Positions 62,720-64,000 of a stretch of 64,000 bases of DNA are shown here, piece by piece; position 1 is the first letter of the stretch, and every line of letters begins with the position of its first letter. The stretch comes from Synchiropus splendidus. Lineage: Eukaryota > Chordata > Actinopteri > Syngnathiformes > Callionymidae. The translations under genes and the position numbers were made by a program. The notes under the pieces are model-generated. The model saw only the letters and a list, made by a program, of their open reading frames with translations, was not told where the DNA came from and searched no databases. The stretch lies in contig NC_071345.1 in assembly GCF_027744825.2 (NCBI RefSeq), positions 12,726,501 to 12,790,500 on the forward strand, read 5' to 3'.

Positions 62720-62932
62720 CAATGAGTAAGAAAAGACATGAAACAGTATTGCAGAGTAGATGGAACAGTGTCCATATTGTAAGAGGCCACTAGGTGGCGC
62801 TCCTGGTTGAGAAATAATGGAATGTTTCATTGAGCTAGTTGTTCAAATCCAAACATTTTACTGCAGACAGTGCCACCTGGTGGCCTCGGAAAACAGGACA
62901 CTGTTTCATGAAACCTCACCTACCTGTCACGA
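62720..62932. mobile_element. hAT-like palindromic MITE, copy 11
   Basis: Outer ends are degraded, but both CTCF-like arms are complete: CCACTAGGTGGCGC (62787-62800) and, on the minus strand, CCACCAGGTGGCAC (62870-62883), convergent and 83 bp apart. It carries the GG(T)GG variant, closer to the strongest CTCF cores than most copies. The left arm is the long form. Confidence 0.86.
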
Positions 62933-62940
62933 CTGTATAG

Positions 62941-62965
62941 GATATACTGTAGCATACAGTATATC
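62941..62965. repeat. 11-bp palindrome with 3-nt loop
   Basis: GATATACTGTA and its exact complement flank GCA, eight bases after MITE copy 11. Confidence 0.85.
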
Positions 62966-64000
62966 AAAGATTTGTCACATTTTTATCCCCATGGTTTCTA
63001 TGTTGGAATCACGAGGACGATGTACATTTAATAACTGTCATTATTCCTAAACAGATTCACCCCGTGTAAGTGGAATGTGTTGTTTTTTACAGTGCAGGAG
63101 AAACAGAAAATCCACAAATAAAAACATAAATGTTTACAGGCCCGCTACAAATGCCAAACTCAAAAGAATATTGTATTAAGCTCTTTTACACTCGACCAAT
63201 TTGAAGCAGTAGAGCAAATCTAATAGATCGAGCATTTTATGAGAACGGTTGCGGAATTATTCCCGTACAAAGAAACATGCCGTTGAGTATCGACAGCAGG
63301 AGCCAGGAGAGCCCTTTACATGAGAGGCGGAATTACATTTTGTGACATTTATTTCCCACAACAGTGTTGCACAGGGCTCATTTGGTGGCGCCGTGGGGCT
63401 TGTTGGTTTCCACGGTAGTGATGTTGGGTCCATTAAAAAAAGAGTTTCTCACTACTTCAAGAAAGGAAAAAAAAGGAAGGAGTGCGTCAAAGCATCATAA
63501 CAGGGGTTGTGAAGTGTAGGGTGTTTTAGGAGCAATCCTCTGTGGGAGCTTCAAAGTGCACTTCATCACCTTAGGGAGTCAGAGGGAATCACTTAGCAAA
63601 GACCATCATTGTTGCCTTTTTGAGCAGAGTTCCTGTATCAGAAGGGTGATGGAAGGACACGGCAAGGATTCAATGACACAAGTCATGCTGTGTCTGGAAG
63701 CTTTTTATCCATTTCATTTACGCCACAGGACACAAGCTGTCCTTCAAATCTAATATCTCCATAAGTAAATGAGTGTGTGTTCGGATGGGAATGCACAAAA
63801 TAGAGAATATTTTTTTCATGAATAACCCTTTTGTGATCATTTGGAGTTTGGAATTTGTCCCAGAATTATTTATTTATTTATTTATTTTTTGTTAAGTATG
63901 GCGCAGGAAACAACTCACAGGAGTCGCCTGCGGGTTGGAGAATCTCACGGGATTTCAAATAATCTGGATAACTCAGGAAAAACAAAAGTCTGAAAAACAG
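62966..64000. other. non-coding stretch to window end
   Basis: No supported gene. A short (TTTA)n run lies at 63868-63889. Confidence 0.5.

Noticed and set aside
1..64000. CRISPR array, bacterial operon, or rRNA gene
   Set aside because: No regularly spaced direct repeats with unique spacers, no dense same-strand frames and no rRNA-like sequence; the repeats present are eukaryotic transposons and microsatellites.

Overview
The window looks like gene-poor nuclear DNA from a ray-finned (probably teleost) fish. There are no bacterial-style operons, the base composition is AT-rich, and long TA, CA and GATA microsatellites occur throughout. The repeats are of types common in fish genomes: short non-autonomous hAT-like, pogo/Tc1-mariner-like and PIF/Harbinger-like DNA elements, 5'-truncated LINE 3' ends, and one small LTR-type element. 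I cannot name the species or the locus. Most of the sequence reads as intron or intergenic DNA.

Only one stretch has good protein-coding support. It is a probable 3'-terminal exon on the minus strand (about 3131 down to 2401), with an open frame of roughly 240 codons, a plausible splice acceptor, a stop codon, and a polyadenylation signal 40 bases downstream. I do not recognise the protein. Its upstream exons should lie at higher coordinates, in or beyond this window, but I could not find them.

The most striking pattern is a family of small palindromic transposons of about 150-270 bp. I found 11 copies: 3.6, 5.1, 6.8, 15.7, 15.9, 28.2, 35.7, 36.2, 39.1, 61.5 and 62.7 kb. They start TAGTGATGGG, and the best copy has a perfect 8-bp target-site duplication, which points to a hAT-type MITE. 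Each arm carries a sequence matching the vertebrate CTCF core consensus CCASYAGRKGGCRS, and the two arms point at each other. Thirteen arms match 14 of 14 positions, where about 0.03 matches would be expected by chance in the window. A second family (24.7 and 61.3 kb, 3-bp TTA duplication) carries another consensus match in one copy. The window is therefore a candidate field of transposon-delivered, convergent insulator-type sites.

Layout: 1-2.3 kb, non-coding DNA with one TA-flanked element; 2.4-3.1 kb, the minus-strand exon; 3.6-10 kb, MITEs and local duplications; 10.0-10.8 kb, a pogo-like element; 11-24 kb, mostly featureless apart from microsatellites, a CA-linked repeat, a hairpin and two MITEs; 24.7-28.5 kb, a Harbinger-like element, a decayed LINE reverse transcriptase and a MITE; 29-35 kb, mostly blank; 35.7-45.2 kb, dense repeats (MITEs, LINE ends, a SINE-like module, an unclassified pair and a second TA-flanked element); 46.4-46.7 kb, an inverted LTR arrangement with a tRNA-Leu primer-binding site; 51-53 kb, a local duplication; 53-61 kb, mostly blank; 61.3-62.9 kb, a MITE nested in a Harbinger-like element, then a LINE end and another MITE. 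Five perfect or near-perfect short-loop hairpins (14.8, 26.7, 27.9, 50.8 and 59.5 kb) belong to none of these families.
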